Below, one piece after another: positions 30,852 through 43,774 of a stretch of DNA of 64,000 bases (the first letter of the stretch is position 1; every line of letters starts with the position of its first letter). Made by a program: the position numbers and the translations under genes. Source of the DNA: Mixophyes australis (lineage: Eukaryota; Chordata; Amphibia; Anura; Limnodynastidae); contig JAVHZZ010000003.1 of the NCBI GenBank assembly GCA_036250195.1, positions 57,742,289 to 57,806,288 of the forward strand. The letters are read 5' to 3'. The notes below the pieces were generated by a model. The model ran no database searches and was not told where the DNA came from. It saw only the letters and a program-made list of their open reading frames with translations.

Positions 30852-32365
30852 TGTCACGGGCACTAGGAGTCTTTGCCCAGGATATCACCAGATGATGATC
30901 TTACCAGAGTAGTGTGGGTTACACAGTGGTCCTCTGGTAGCAGGGTGACTAGCGGAACATATGACTCAGAAGATGGTGAGAGGATGCAAATAGAAAAGTC
31001 AATGACTAGCAGCAATCTGGTTAATAATAGGAAGATATGAACACGAGGATCTTGATGGACGTGAAGAAGTGCAGGAAGGTAACAGGGAAGTCAGTGGTCT
31101 GCGTACAGCAAGTTGTACCACTGCTTATGGTGAAGAGACTTGTCCAGGTGCAGGTAGGTAGCAGGGAAGTCAGTGGTCTGCGTATAGCAAGTTGTACCGC
31201 TGCTTATGGTGAGAGGACGTGTCCAGGTACAGGTAGGTAGCGGGGAAGTCAGTGGTCTGCGTATAGCAAGTTGTACCACTGCTTATGGTGAGAGGACGTG
31301 TCCAGGTACAGGTAGGTAGCGGGGAAGTCAGTGGTCTGCGTATAGCAAGTTGTACCACTGCTTAATAGGTGAGGAGGTGTACAAGTGTTGATGAGTGGAA
31401 ACATAGAATGTAGGCACTGAGAGTACAAGGAACTTGATCCCAAACAATATGCACAAGTCTATGTTGGTGTGGCAGGCGCTGCGTGACAGAGACGAATTAC
31501 CTACTGGAATCTAGGCTAATAGTAGAAGGTCAATTAGCATATGTATCTCACGACTGAACAAAGAGGTAAACTTCCCAGCAGATATGCGGAGTAATAACAC
31601 AGTCTCAGGGAGATAGAGGATTCCGTAGGTAAGTGGAGAACAGTCCAAGCGGATATGCAGTAAACGAATACAGTCAATAGAAAGTAAGCATACCGCGGTT
31701 CAGTTGAGCAGGCTGTCCACGATAGGATACAGGAACAGCTGAGCGGCTGCACGCCAGCACGAGTAAAGAAACCACAGGTGAGTGGTAGCGGTAATCAGGG
31801 TCCGGGTCAGCACACAGGCAGAGAACTTGACACGGGTAGAACAACGATGAGCAATGCAGGAATCACTGGAGATAGCGAACACGAGTAGAACACTGGAGGT
31901 AATAGTGGACTGGAAGCCGTAGATGATTCGAGCAGGAATCAGCAGGAAACTGAAGACATAGTAGAACACGGGAAACTTGTAGCGGTCTGAAAACCGGCAG
32001 GAATCAGCAGGGAACTAAAGACATAGTAGAACACAGGAGACTTGAAGCGGTCTGGAAACCGGCAATGAGTTGAGCAGGAATCAGCAGGAAGCTGAATTCA
32101 CGGAGAAGTACACAGGAACACCTTCAGAGACTCACAGGGAATGAGACTCCAAGATCAGGCAACGAGGTAATGAACACAGGTGCTTTAAATAGGGAGCGTT
32201 GCCTGATCAACCAATTAACTAAAAGCAAAGGTCAGAAGAGTTCTTAGGAACTGCGCATGCGTAGACCATCAGGATGGCGGGCGGCCACGGTTCAGGATAG
32301 GTGCTGGCAGGAATACTAGAGAGCCACGCACCAGTGAAGAGGCACTCACGGTCCGGTGAGTGACA
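30852..32365 (-). repeat. 5' LTR of chromovirus 2 (1514 bp)
   Basis: TGTCACTCACC start (at 32365) and GTGACA end (at 30852). TATTTAAA at 32191-32184, start-site 10-mer at 32160-32151, and four hairpin units at 31092-31123, 31171-31202, 31250-31281 and 31329-31360 with an exact 79-bp period. The region 31900-32110 has repeats of a segment with AATCAGCAGG and GCGGTCTG. Confidence 0.92.
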
Positions 32366-32370
32366 GTCAT

Positions 32371-33250
32371 GTTCCCTGTGTCAATATTCAGCACTATCCA
32401 GCGAAGGTCCTCTGATTTTGTCCGAAGAGGTAGATCGTCTATCCTCAAAAAAAAAACACAAGACTCATTGGTCAATGGTTTCTTGACATGATATCTATTA
32501 TGTTGCCTTACATCTAATCCACATAGTAACTACCTTATCTCCTCAAGACACAATGGACTTTATAGAATCACATAGTATTGGCTGAAATTCATTTTGCTCT
32601 GGGTCCTTGATAAAACAGATAGACCTCAGGAACAACCAACCTTCCCAACCCTTAGGTTCTGTATGGAAATATTGGAAGCATATACCACTAAGTATTCTTT
32701 TTCAGAAGGGCTTACTCTCCTTAGCAGCCACCATGTTTCAGTGTGAAATAACATAGGAATGCCACTAGGAGCTTATTCTTATAGCTATCATAAAAAGGTG
32801 AAAATCAAACAAACCTGCTTTTATGAACACTTTCAAATAAGACAATTTCTTTACACATTTCCCCATAGCAAGGTCTTCAGGAAACCATCCCTGTTTGAAG
32901 AACCTCTCTTAAGGTCGACCCATCCCCAAGAAAGCCTGATCTCTACCATATATATTTCCCATCCCTGGAGATCATCATAACTAAGAATTGAAAAGAGATC
33001 TAGGGCCCCTCCTGAGAAGGATGAAAGGAAGACATTAGTGAAGGAGTTGCACACATATCTCTACATAAGTCATCTAACTTTTCTTCATATATGGTGGCCC
33101 AGCCCACATATAGTCCCATTTCTGGTCAAAGCAAAACACTTAGATAGACACATCAATATAATAATATATCAAAAGACCCTTGGACTTGCCTCATTTGCAC
33201 CCCTAATCCCAAAAACACTGACAGTTCATCCAGCAAAGTATTCTCACATA
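32371..33250 (+). pseudogene. Old L1-type LINE ORF2 remnant, C-terminal part
   Basis: Continuation of the LINE at 27160-27817 after the chromovirus. It contains a decayed C-terminal block HLTFLHIWWPSPHIVPF (about 33068-33120), matching the FLHIWWSCPKISSFW region of the other LINE. The first cysteines and the final cysteine of the motif are lost. Confidence 0.72.
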
Positions 33251-36148
33251 TTCTCTTAGTTACCAAATGTGCAATTGCCAATGCCTGGATACAAACTGAA
33301 ACTCCATCGGCAATCTTATTTGTCTCACTGCAAGTATAGAAATCCTGGCTCTATGTTGAAACGGATGACTCCCATTAACTATTTCCAAACAAGCAAATCT
33401 GCTTAAGGAACATTCTACATTATCTTCTAACAAATATCTAATTAAACCACAATGCAGAGCTGAGAAGAATCTTAGGGGGCTTCCAAGCACCAAGACCAAC
33501 ATTGTCTGTACAACATCCAGAGAGAATGCAGAAACAGGCTACCCAAGTCAAGGGAGAAGAGCCCTGCTTAATTGTGGACTGTGTGTTGCCTATGCAACAG
33601 AGAGAACAGTTGATAAAGAGAGACAGTGTAGGTTGAGAGGCGGAGTGACAATCCCCAAGACCAGTGAGTGTCAGCTCTAATGTAAACCTGTGAACTACTA
33701 ATGACATTATTTATTACTTATTGAAATGCTGAAGAATTAAATTAAAGATCATGATTTAATCGAGAGATGGTTTGACATCTTATTTTTTTACATCTGTGTT
33801 TTGTACTGCACTACTATATCTGTGTCATCTGAACCATTGAACTGGTTATTAAACTTGCATGTGCAGGGGCCCTATTTACACTTTAAACCCCACCAAGACT
33901 TTTAGAGGAGAAAACAGGACTTAGATAGCCTAAAAGAGAGCAGAGTAACAGGTAAGTGTATGTGTGAGAAGCACCTAGCAGAAATTTTCGGCTGAGAATT
34001 CCTATCTATGTTGAAGAAGCTTGAGGTCCTTTTGATTTGAAAAATCGATAGTTTGTTCAACTAAAAAAAGTATCACAAAATGCTCTTGTTTTCTACACTT
34101 TTTATTAATCATCAAGCAGAAATATTAAATCCAAATTTTTGGCTCTGAAAACCATGTTTGCTTTGTGACGGTTTGCACACCGCCTACTAAACTGCTGCTT
34201 AGTAAATTTCCCACTAAGTCTTCATAGATCATTCCAATATTATACAATTTTTTTAAAGTGTTTCTCAACATTTTTCTGAAAATAGGTATCACCTATGCCG
34301 GCTTTGCCAGTCAGCACTGAAAAATGTATTAGTGGTTTTAAAAGAAGGTATTTTATTTACATGAACATTCAGAGGTATATTGCTTATAGCTGCACTAACA
34401 TGTATAGTATCTTGCCAGGTTTACAAGGATAATATCACTGCTCTTGTTTGTTCAGACAATGATAGGGGTGTTGTATTCCACAGGGATTACGGCATATATC
34501 TACTCAATGAAAAAAATGAAAGCAGTGTTAGGCAGTCACAAATCAGTGCTTTGCACCTGTTACCCTCTGTGTTTTCAGTTTTTATATGGTACAAAAACTA
34601 GCAGTAAAGAAGCTGACTAGAGAGCTCATCACATAATTGAAATTGAAGGTAGCTGTCAGTGTTGCAGGCCTGGCCATAAAATGCCTTGTAAAAATCAATA
34701 CATCCAAACTTCTTTTAACGTGTTCACTGCGGTAGGACTTTTAGAGCATTGCAGATAATTACCTGGACCTTTGCTAACAGTAATGGGATAAAGGCAAACT
34801 TTAAAATGTTGCTGCTTTTTATGTACTATCTAATCACAAAACAATATTTTTATGCTTGTAAAGTCATGTTACTATATGCATAAACTTGTGTAAATATACG
34901 CATCGCTTATAATCAGTGAGTTCTGATGTCATCGCCTCATTGATGATCTCATCTACCACTGCAGGCCTCTAACAACATAACAGCGGAATTAGCAACGCAA
35001 CTTCTCAGTGAATTGCCAATTTGCATGAATGGAAAATTTGTGAGCGAAGCATCGACAATATTGCTGCAAGGTTAAATCAGGCTAACAATAGTTTTCAGTG
35101 CTATATTTCATGAGCTGTATATTTCATACTATCACTCATTCAATGTCTTGATTGTAACCGTAGTGCCCCCGCATAGATCATCAGGTCAGCGGGCAGCTGC
35201 TGCTCCTCCATGTTTCTTGTGGGCTGGGCATGTGGTGCTGGGCAATGATGTGACAGTGCAGGGTCTCCCAAGAATAGAAGATGCTGCCCTGCCCCCACCC
35301 CACACTAGGTAAGAAACAAGGGGGGTGGCACCCAAGCGGGTTGGGATGTTTTGGGCACCAAAAACTCATGCTCCGACTCTGCATAGGGTGTTACACTCTT
35401 TAGTATTGGAATTTAATATTAGTTTGAAAAGATACACAGAGCTTTTTATTCCCCTCCTTTTCCATGTTTCCATTTCAATACAAGAGAATTTGACAGGCTT
35501 CAACAAACACTGATAGTTTGTTACTTTGTTTCAACAACGTTGCTGCTCTCTATAAAACATATCGCTGCAGTGAAGTGGATATGTTTAAATGATATTTTCA
35601 TGAAACTGTAGATACTATTACTAACTAAGGATTAAGAAATAAATGAGTGGGCAACTCCTAAATTTCTGCTTAACATTTTAATGTAATGTTATTTAATATA
35701 TCTAATTTTGCTATTGAGATTTGGGATTTATGTGTATGAGGGAAACTGCTGTGAAATTTCCACGATGGAAAGTTTTCTAGGTGGAAGTAGGACTGAGAAT
35801 TCTGGTTGGAATGAATGATAGGGGATAATCTGTATAGAATTTCTTAGGCCAAAATCTGTCAAAGAAAGTGTTAAAATTCCACACCCAAAAGTGAAATGAG
35901 ATCCTCAGTGGATCAGTGATCTACAGCAGTTGTCAGGGGGTGCTGTGACCATGTCGCCTGGAGTGATGGTGGTTCAGTGATGCTGGTCCCTCAGCCCCTT
36001 TAATTTGGGTAAGTCAACTGCTGTAGTTTTATTGTTCGTTAAAAATAAACACATGCTTAAGAGAATTCACTAATATTTTTTTTCTTTAATTCCAATCTCA
36101 TAGCGTAACATGAGGAGTTTCATTGTAATGCTTTATATTAAATGGTAC
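33251..36148. other. tpo intron sequence, no other feature recognised
   Basis: AT-rich intron between the CCP and EGF exons. No exon, RNA gene or bounded element was identified on either strand. Confidence 0.45.
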
Positions 36149-36310
36149 CTGTACAAAATGGTGGTTTGTTATTCCATTGACTTCCTTGACAGGCTAATTC
36201 TTCACGTCCTTCTAAGCGATAGCCAGAGTGACAAAAATAAATGAACACGGTCTCTGAACAATACACAGAGTCTCCATTTTCTATCTTCACAGGAAGACCA
36301 CAGGATGTAC
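36149..36310 (-). CDS. tpo: tpo exon D: sushi (CCP) module
   Basis: The 162-bp exon (phase 1-1) follows TTTATTGTAG and ends ACAG|GTACC. It encodes 54 residues with the CCP pattern: SCGLP, ENG, FIYFCHSGYRLEG, LACQ, W and PPFC. An additional cysteine (VYCSE) lies between the first and second canonical positions. The module precedes the EGF exon, as in mammalian thyroid peroxidase, and contributes to the membrane-proximal ectodomain. Confidence 0.93.
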
Positions 36311-36993
36311 CTACAATAAAGAAATGTGCTGGTTAAATTCTTTGTGATGGTTATCTTTGTTTTATTGCTCTAATCAAAAGTTTGTCTTGGTGAAAAATGA
36401 GAAGGCATTTATATACTTCGAAATAGCATTGTAAATTCAGGGCAGATACTCGAAAAACCAATGCATAGGTCAAATCCCATTCTCGTTTCACCTTAACCAT
36501 AACAGCTGTTTTGTATTGTAATCTCCATGTCACTTGTTACATCTATTATATCCTTGTTATACAGTTATTCTTCAGAATTTTGAGAACAGAATGTACACAC
36601 ATTTATTACGGAACATGATCAGAGCTCTTAAAAATTACTGGCTCATTTTCTAAAAAAATATCCCTAATAATGAATGAGAATGATTTTGCTTCTACTTTTG
36701 AATTAACATATTGATTAATCTATTCTAAATTTAAACCACAGACTTATATGACATTTTAAAAGGAAAAGAGCAAAAAAGTGTCATGAAAGTGATGTCCCTA
36801 TTAGAGGGGCCAGTTTGATTGGGGGAAGCGTATAGCGTTACAGATACTTTGAGCTTGTAGAAAATAGCAGCCATGTTAGAAACAATTTGTTGCCATTTTG
36901 CAGCTATTTGTAAAACAAATTAATATAACATATTTTGGTAACCTGCAAGGGCAGGCTGCAGAGAGGGTTAAATTCCCTATGGGTACTTCTTCT

Positions 36994-37025
<32 letters not shown>
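36994..37025. repeat. (CA)n microsatellite
   Basis: About 16 CA dinucleotides inside the tpo intron. Confidence 0.92.
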
Positions 37026-37029
<4 letters not shown>

Positions 37030-37314
37030 TGCCACATGGGTGTAGTAATCGGTTTGTTGTGTTGTGATTAGTTTGCAGTGCTAGAGTGGAGGATAAAAAC
37101 ACTGTTTGTATTTGTTGGCGGTACCCCCGATGCCAGTTAGTGGCCAGCTAGTAGAGAGGGAACTACTATTTAGCCAGATGTAGGGTTGTGGGCGAATTGT
37201 GATTTTGTAATGCTTTACTGGAAATATCTGGGGTAACCATTGCTGAAACTGTTTAAGCCATCCTGACAACTGCCAATAAACAGTGTGTGAGACTCCAAAG
37301 ACTTGCTGTATAAC

Positions 37315-37331
37315 AATATATATATACATGT

Positions 37332-37378
<47 letters not shown>
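37315..37378. repeat. (TA)n microsatellite with ATAC variants
   Basis: A TA dinucleotide run with interspersed ATACAT units inside the tpo intron. Confidence 0.92.
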
Positions 37379-37379
<1 letters not shown>

Positions 37380-38583
37380 CACTTGACATGTATGCTCATC
37401 AATAACAATAATCTTTGAAGAGATATTCTACTGGCATAATACTATCAAAGAATATATTGTATTCCCATGATTCCCAACCGGTGTGTCAGGGAGTGTTTAT
37501 GTCATGGTACCAGCATCTTTTATAATATGGCTAACAGTGCAAAACCATAAAGAAACTGGGATTATAATTGAAGGATGATTCTGGTTTTATTTATTATAAT
37601 GCTTTAACATTGGTGTTTCACAAAAAAATGGATCGTGTGTTAGCAAGTGTGTGACATCACTAAAGAGGTTGGCAATCACTGCGGTATGATTTGGGTAGAA
37701 CTTGCTGAGTATAGCATTTTGGAGAAATTCTATTTTTATTAGGCTAGATAAGCCATGCAAGTGCTATGCCATGTTTGATTACATTTTTTGCCACTGAAAG
37801 CACTGATCAAGTGGAGTCTGGTTAATTCATTTTAAATTGAGTACAACAGCTTGCATTTATTTTAATAAATGCAAATAAAAAAGGGCTCTCTGTGCCTAAT
37901 TAACTATTGTCCTAAGTTTTAATGAAGATTTATGGAGACAAAAAAGTTAAAAACAAGGACTATATTCCTTTCCTGTAGAATCCTGTACAGGAGAAGTTTA
38001 TTAATCTATGTACACAAAATAGGGGGGGAGGGTTACATTATAAAGGGTTTTTTCTAAATGTATAGAATAGAGATGGGTGAATCAATTCAACTAATTCTGA
38101 AATGCAGATACATTTTAGAGATTTACTGCTCAAAAATGTATTTAACATCAAGAGAATCAGGCGATCCCATTCCTGTTTACAAAACAGTGCTGACTAGCCA
38201 CAGACTATAGCTGGAACACACCACTACTATGCCATTTTATTTCTTTGGGACTGGTCCAGCAACAAGCACAGAGGCAGACCCCTCCATTGCCCATATAGTC
38301 TTCTGTGTTGGTTCTGACTTCACAGGTTAAAAATAATAAAATAAGGTAAGTAAATAATTTAAAAATGCTCAGCATGTCCCCTTTCCCAAGTTCTCAATCA
38401 ACTCCAGCTCTAAACAGCCTGGGATGGTTTCCACTATAATGGGGAGAACAAACTATATTTAAGCTAATGCCAACAATTTAACAAATTTTCTTTTTGTGAC
38501 CACTCATTTCTGGTAACACCCATGCATGTACATTACATTTTCAAAGGGACAATTAAGTAGTGGACAGATAGCCAGACAAATAC

Positions 38584-38792
38584 CTTGCTCAATATTTTCC
38601 TTCCAAGCTTGGAGATCTATGCCAGGTATATTGTCACAAGATTCAAACTGATCTGGATAGCTTCCCATCAGAAAGACATCAGGAGGTACATGCGTTAGGC
38701 CTGTATTATCACAAATCACACGTGAAAGTGAGAGTTTTTGAAGTTCCATCCTCTGATCCATGGTGAAAACATTTGGATTTTCATACCAAAAC
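38584..38792 (-). CDS. tpo: tpo exon C: C-terminal end of haem peroxidase domain
   Basis: The 209-bp exon (phase 2-1) runs from acceptor CATTTTTAG to donor CAAG|GTATTT. It encodes [11 protein letters not shown], a helix, [13 protein letters not shown] and SYPDQFESC, then a linker ending ENIEQ. The [10 protein letters not shown] block is conserved in mammalian peroxidases and ends the catalytic domain. Joining to the next exon gives GTSCGLP with no frame break. Confidence 0.94.
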
Positions 38793-40155
38793 CTAAAAAT
38801 GTTGAAAAAGAAAATAAATTACACTACTGACATATGTATTATACAAAAAAAGGCAGATCACATTCTCAAGTGAGATTAATCTAGGAGAGATACAAACTCT
38901 TTATCAAAATATTGTTAATTTGTTATATGGGTAATTTTACCAAGTTCAGACCCAAAAATTTAGATTTCGAGCTTATTATGTTTTTAGCGCAAATTATAAT
39001 TGCTTGTGCTAACTGAATGCAGGTATATTATTGATAATATATTTATTTAATGCTTGAATACTTTTAATTATATAATTTGAAAGAAAGTTTGAGGCATGAC
39101 AATCATCTATTTTATAAAAGTAGAAATAAAGATAGTGAATAGACTTAGTTATTGTTATCCATCTTATAAGAAAGGAACAACAGATAGCTAGAGTAACTAA
39201 CCATGCAGACTAGCAAAAAAATAATTTTTCCTCTTTTGTTACAATCTGGCTTTATTTTTGTGTGACTGCCATGGGTACCAATGTAGGCTAGCACATCAAG
39301 ATGGATCCATTTGTGGGTTTGAAAGATTTTGTAGATAGTAGCTATGTGCATTAGGACATTCATTGCTGAAAGTGGTCTAGCCACCGTAAAGCGCAGACTT
39401 CTGCCCCCAAATGCAAAAATGATATTTAATTTAGTGGGAAAATATTTTATAATGGACAGTGATGATTGAGGGAATTTTTTCCTTGGTTTATGATTGTCTC
39501 GAGGGCCTTTTTAGATGCACAAAAACAATTTTATTTTTGCCCATCTGTCCAAGTGTCAGTGATTGGGGGCTTGTTATTATTTTTAATGTGGTGTGTTCTG
39601 CGCCATTTATGTTTATTTTAAACAGAGAAGCATATTTATGTGCACACATAAATCAATGCAATTAAAATGTATAAATGACATTCTGTAATAATGACAGTTT
39701 TGATGGTCTCTTACCTTCATTACTTGTTTGAGACATAAATGAGTCACCAACAAGTAGCATTTTATTTAAAAAAAAAAGAAAAGCTGGATTTAAGTGGTTC
39801 AAAATTGTTAGTAGTCAGGGCATTTATACTCGTGTGCATTTCTCTGATGGACCATTTTCCAGACAAAGCTTTTGCACAGATTTCCTCAGAAGTGTAATGG
39901 ATGTGTTCACCTGTGGAACTATACAGACCAACAGTGGCTTTTTCTGCTAAAAATAGAGGCTGTACATTTTTCTGACGTTTATATCACCATGAGAGAGTGT
40001 TTATTTGTGGAATTATAGTTGCCATGCTGCTGCTTTGTACTCAAACCTCCACTTATTAAAAAAAAGTATAAGCTAAGTGCAGTCATCTACAAATTAATTA
40101 ATGGAAATCATTGTGTTTTTAGGAAAATGTCTTGGGTTATTTGCACAAAAACAGA
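38793..40155. other. tpo intron sequence before the L2 element
   Basis: AT-rich, no exon or element recognised. The right part (about 40118-40155) already resembles the start of the L2 5' monomers. Confidence 0.45.
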
Positions 40156-41068
40156 TGTGTGTGATTTCTACACTAAGTGGGATTTTCTCACAAAGTGGAC
40201 GAAAATGCACAGTTAGACAACACAGCAACTAACCCTCATCCTTCTCTTCTTTTTTCATCTCCAGGTATGTCCATCCATACTACTGATATTCTGATCAATA
40301 ATCTGTATAATTCATCCCTGCAATCTGTGTAATTCATCCCTGCAACTGTGTTCTAAAAGTATGTCATAGGAAATTGTTATCTGTTTAAATTTAGGTTTGC
40401 CCAGTCTTTTATTGCTGCCTAATTTATGATAGGTATCTGGCCTCCTCTCTCCTATTCCACAAATATTTTCTCTTCCTTTGATTAGCTGACCAATTAGCAC
40501 ATCTGTAAACTATTCCTAAATTACCCTGACTACATCTTAGCTTCAGTCTATGGGGAGACGTGTGTGATTTCTACACTAAGTGGGATTTTCTCACAAAGTG
40601 GACGAAGATGCACAGTTAGACAACACAGGAACTAACCCTCATCCTTCTCTTCTCTTTTCATCTCCAGGTATGTCCATCCATACTACTGATATTCTGATCA
40701 ATAATCTGTGTAATTCATCCCTGCAATCTGTGTAATTCATCCCTGCAATCTGTGTAATTCATCCCTGCAATCTGTGTTTTAAAAGTATGTCATAGGAAAT
40801 TGTTATCTGTTTAAACTTAGGTTGGCCCAGTCTTTTATTGCTGCCTAATTTATGATAGGTATCTGGCCTCCTCTCTCCTATTCCACAAATGTTTTCTCTT
40901 CCTTTGATTAGCTGACCAATTAGCACATCCGTAGACTATTCCTAAATTACCCTGACTACATCTTAGCTTCAGTCTATGGGGAGACGTATGTGGGGGTAGA
41001 CGTGTGTGATTTCTACACTAAGTGGGATCTTCTCACAAAGTGGACGAAAATGCACAGTTAGACAACAC
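40156..41068 (+). repeat. Tandem 5' monomers of the L2 element (two full, one partial)
   Basis: A unit starting GTGTGTGATTTCTACACTAA begins at 40156, 40560 and 41002. Unit lengths are 404 and 442 bp; the third copy stops at about 41068, where the single-copy 5' region continues. Within a unit, AATCTGTGTAATTCATCCCTGC is repeated two to four times, which explains the length difference. Confidence 0.9.
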
Positions 41069-41205
41069 ACTTGGACAAACATTGGACTACATTTGACTTG
41101 ATTTTACTTCCAGCAAGAAACTACATCTGCCACAGCCTATTTCTGCATTATTTGTCTATCTATATGGAACACTGTAAATAGGTAATTCTTTTAATCCCCT
41201 AACTT

Positions 41206-41838
41206 TTGCCTTTAACTCCTTTTATCACAATGTTTAACAAATTGCTTTTCTTGGTCTCTTTTAATGGCATGATCTTCAGGACTGTGTCATCTTTCACCCC
41301 TCCACCAACACAAACATTTGTTCATATTGCACCTGCATTACTCCACTCACCTCTAGTTAACACCCATGAACTGCTGTCCTATTTATTATCTCTAAGAAGT
41401 ACAACCTCCAGCTGTCGCCAGAAAATAAAAAGTCACACATCTTACAATCCCTTTGCCTATCTTTCTCTCACTCTGCTTCTATTAGCTGGTGATATATCAC
41501 CTAATCCAGGTCCCCCATACTCCTCACACACACATACATCAGAGCACTACCGCTCTATAGCAAACCTCAAACACATCACCTGTCTCCCCTCTCTTCCAAA
41601 GTCCTTTAAATGTGCCCTTTGGAATGCACGCTCTATTTATAACAAACTTACCTCCATTCATGATCTCTTTCTCTCACAAAAACCTCATCCTTCTGGCAAT
41701 AACAGAAACATGGCTCATGCAATCAGACACTGCCTGACTGCAGCACTTTCACATGGTGGCCTCCATCTCACCCACACCTCCAGACCTGAAGGCAGACAAG
41801 GAGGTGGGGCTAGACTACTTATCTCCCCACAGTGCAGG
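41206..41838 (+). pseudogene. L2 ORF start with 2A-like motif and N-terminal endonuclease part
   Basis: An open frame from 41206 encodes a hydrophobic stretch (LSLTLLLLAG) leading straight into GDISPNPGP at 41488-41514, then about 30 residues later the endonuclease start CALWNARSIYNKLTSIHDLF. A frameshift lies near 41690. The frame is then cut by the LTR insertion at 41838, and its continuation after 43775 reads FTVLPNVPSLTFTSFEVHA. The 2A-like class is known in APE-type non-LTR elements and would separate an N-terminal peptide from the EN-RT protein during translation. Confidence 0.78.
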
Positions 41839-43769
41839 TGTCACTCACCGGACTGTGAGTGCTTCTTCCCGGACATTTAGGAACCGTGGCCGTCCTCCAT
41901 CCTGAGGGTCTGCGCATGCGCAGCCCTTTCCTATACTTCAGTGTATGTCCCTTTAACTCAATTGGCAGATCAGGCAACACTCCCTATATTAAGCACCTGT
42001 GGTCAACACCACGTTGCCTGATCTTGGAGTCTCATTCCCCATGAGTCTCTGAAGGTGTTCCTGTGTTCCTCGTGTATTCAGCGCTGCTGATTCCTGTGGT
42101 TTCCAAACCACTTCTATCTCTGTGGTTTCCAAACCACTTCTACTACTGTGGTTCCCATACCACTTCTACCATCAACTGTATCATCGTGACTGTTTGCTGA
42201 TTCCTATCCGCTGCCTCCGTGCACTACAGTCTTCTAAACCACTTCAACGCTATTATATATCATTGTGACTGTTTGCTGATTCCTATCCGCTGCCTCCGTG
42301 CACTACAGCCTTTTCTCCACATCCACTCACCTGTTCATCATCAAGTCTGTGAGCTGATTCCTATCCGCTGCCTCCGTGCACTACAGTCTCCAGCTTGCAA
42401 CTCGCCTGTGTTCATCATCGTGACTGTTAGCTGATTCCTATCCGCTGCCTCCGTGCACTACAGTCTCCAGCTTGCAACTCGCCTGGGTTCATCACCGTGA
42501 CTGTTAGCTGATTTCTATCCGCTGCTCCTGTGCACTGCAGTCTCATCTCATCTCTCCTGTGTTTCCTCGAGACTGCTGCTATCATTGCCATCCGCTACTC
42601 TCCGTGATCAACAGCTCCTGGTCTACTCTGCTCTCCCGTGTTCCATCGCTATTGGCACCTGTTGGTTGCTACTGGTTACCTCCGTGTGCCCGCAGAGTCC
42701 TGCTGCTGCTGTCAGCGCTATCGTCCATCTACTGCTGATCCGCTCTCCACGCCTTCACGTGTCCCGCTGGCCTCTACCCTCCTGTCAGCATTGGATTCGT
42801 ATCTCATCAACTACTCCTCTGCTGGATCATCTCCATTCTCCTGGGTCCTCCATGAGTCCAGTTCCACGTGTTACTGATTCCTGTGGATTCGTGTCCCTGT
42901 TGGTCTACTTACCTGTGCGCTGCACCTACTAGACCCCTGCCTCATCCATTCAGGGACTTCTCATCCAGCCGGCCTCCTGCCGCTCAGGTATCGCTGCACT
43001 CCTATCTGACTGCCTGCTTCTGAACCACGGTATGCATACTTCTCATTGACTGTGCTGGTGTATTGCATATCTTGCTGGACTGTGTTGGTTCTCCTCTGGA
43101 GTCTGCTATCCGCTGAGTCTATTGCCATCATTGACTGTGTTATCTTGTGCTGGATTCCTTCAAGAGACTTTCTATATTTGCAGACCTGTTCAGTCATTTA
43201 TATATATTGTGCATATTACTGTGGATCGTGTTTAAGGTGCCCGTGTATATCCTGTGTTGCAGTCTCTCCCCGTGCACCTCCTCACATATATATTCAGTGG
43301 TACAACTTGCTGATGACAGACCACTGATCCCTGTTTCCTGTATCACCTGTTCCAGTATCCTCTCACATAGCAGTGGTACAACTTGCTACCGCAGACCACT
43401 GACTACCCGGATACCTCCACTTGGATTCCCTTCCTTCACTCAGACAGCGGTACAACTTGCTATCCGCAGACCGCTGACTCTTATCACCTCCTTGTTTCTG
43501 TTGGACATTCCTCCTCACTATAGCAGTGGTACAACTTGCTATCGCAGACCACTGACTACCTTCACGTGCCCTTGTCCATACAGTTCCTCGTGTATTATTA
43601 CCTCCATATTACCAGTGCTGCTAGTCATAGACTTTCCTGAGCATCTCATCATCTACCATTTCCTGTTCCGTGATCACCCAGCTACCAGAGTACCCTATTA
43701 CCATCTACATTGCTCTCATAAGCCTACCACCTGGTGATCCCTGGGTAAAGACTCCTAGTGCCCGTGACA
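41839..43769 (+). repeat. Solo LTR of the chromovirus lineage (1931 bp), target duplication GCAGG
   Basis: TGTCACTCACC start, GTGACA end, GCAGG at 41834-41838 and 43770-43774, no internal genes. TATATTAA at 41985-41992, start-site 10-mer GCCTGATCTT at 42016-42025, U3 coding tail with TGA at 41903-41905, and hairpin units at 43295-43326, 43371-43401, 43445-43476 and 43524-43554. A tandem array around 42180-42530 repeats GCTGATTCCTATCCGCTGCC. Confidence 0.93.
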
Positions 43770-43774
43770 GCAGG

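Larger units (their letters stand above)
27823..32365 (-). mobile_element. Ty3/Gypsy chromovirus 2 (minus strand), internally deleted, target duplication GTCAT
   Basis: Flanked by GTCAT at 27818-27822 and 32366-32370. On the minus strand: complete 5' LTR (32365-30852), self-priming site (30849-30840), intact gag (30838-29906), protease-RT-partial RNase H (to about 28297), then a junction directly into the last 475 bp of the 3' LTR (28296-27823). The deletion removed the rest of RNase H, integrase, chromodomain and the front of the 3' LTR. It is the same lineage as chromovirus 1 but a different subfamily (LTR differences, 79-bp hairpin repeat period). It lies within the tpo intron, on the gene's own strand. 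Confidence 0.92.
36311..38583. other. tpo intron with CA and TA microsatellites
   Basis: Intron between the last peroxidase-domain exon and the CCP exon. It holds a (CA)n run at about 36994-37025 and a (TA)n run at about 37315-37378. An AGAGATGGGTGAATC stretch at about 38066 resembles hAT-like ends elsewhere in the window, but no partner was found. Confidence 0.6.

Noticed and set aside
31091..31443. Repetitive minus-strand ORFs (VPLLMVKR/TTCYTQTTDFPATY type)
   Set aside because: These are translations of the 79-bp LTR tandem repeat; the repeat period is not a multiple of three in meaning and no start or protein context exists.
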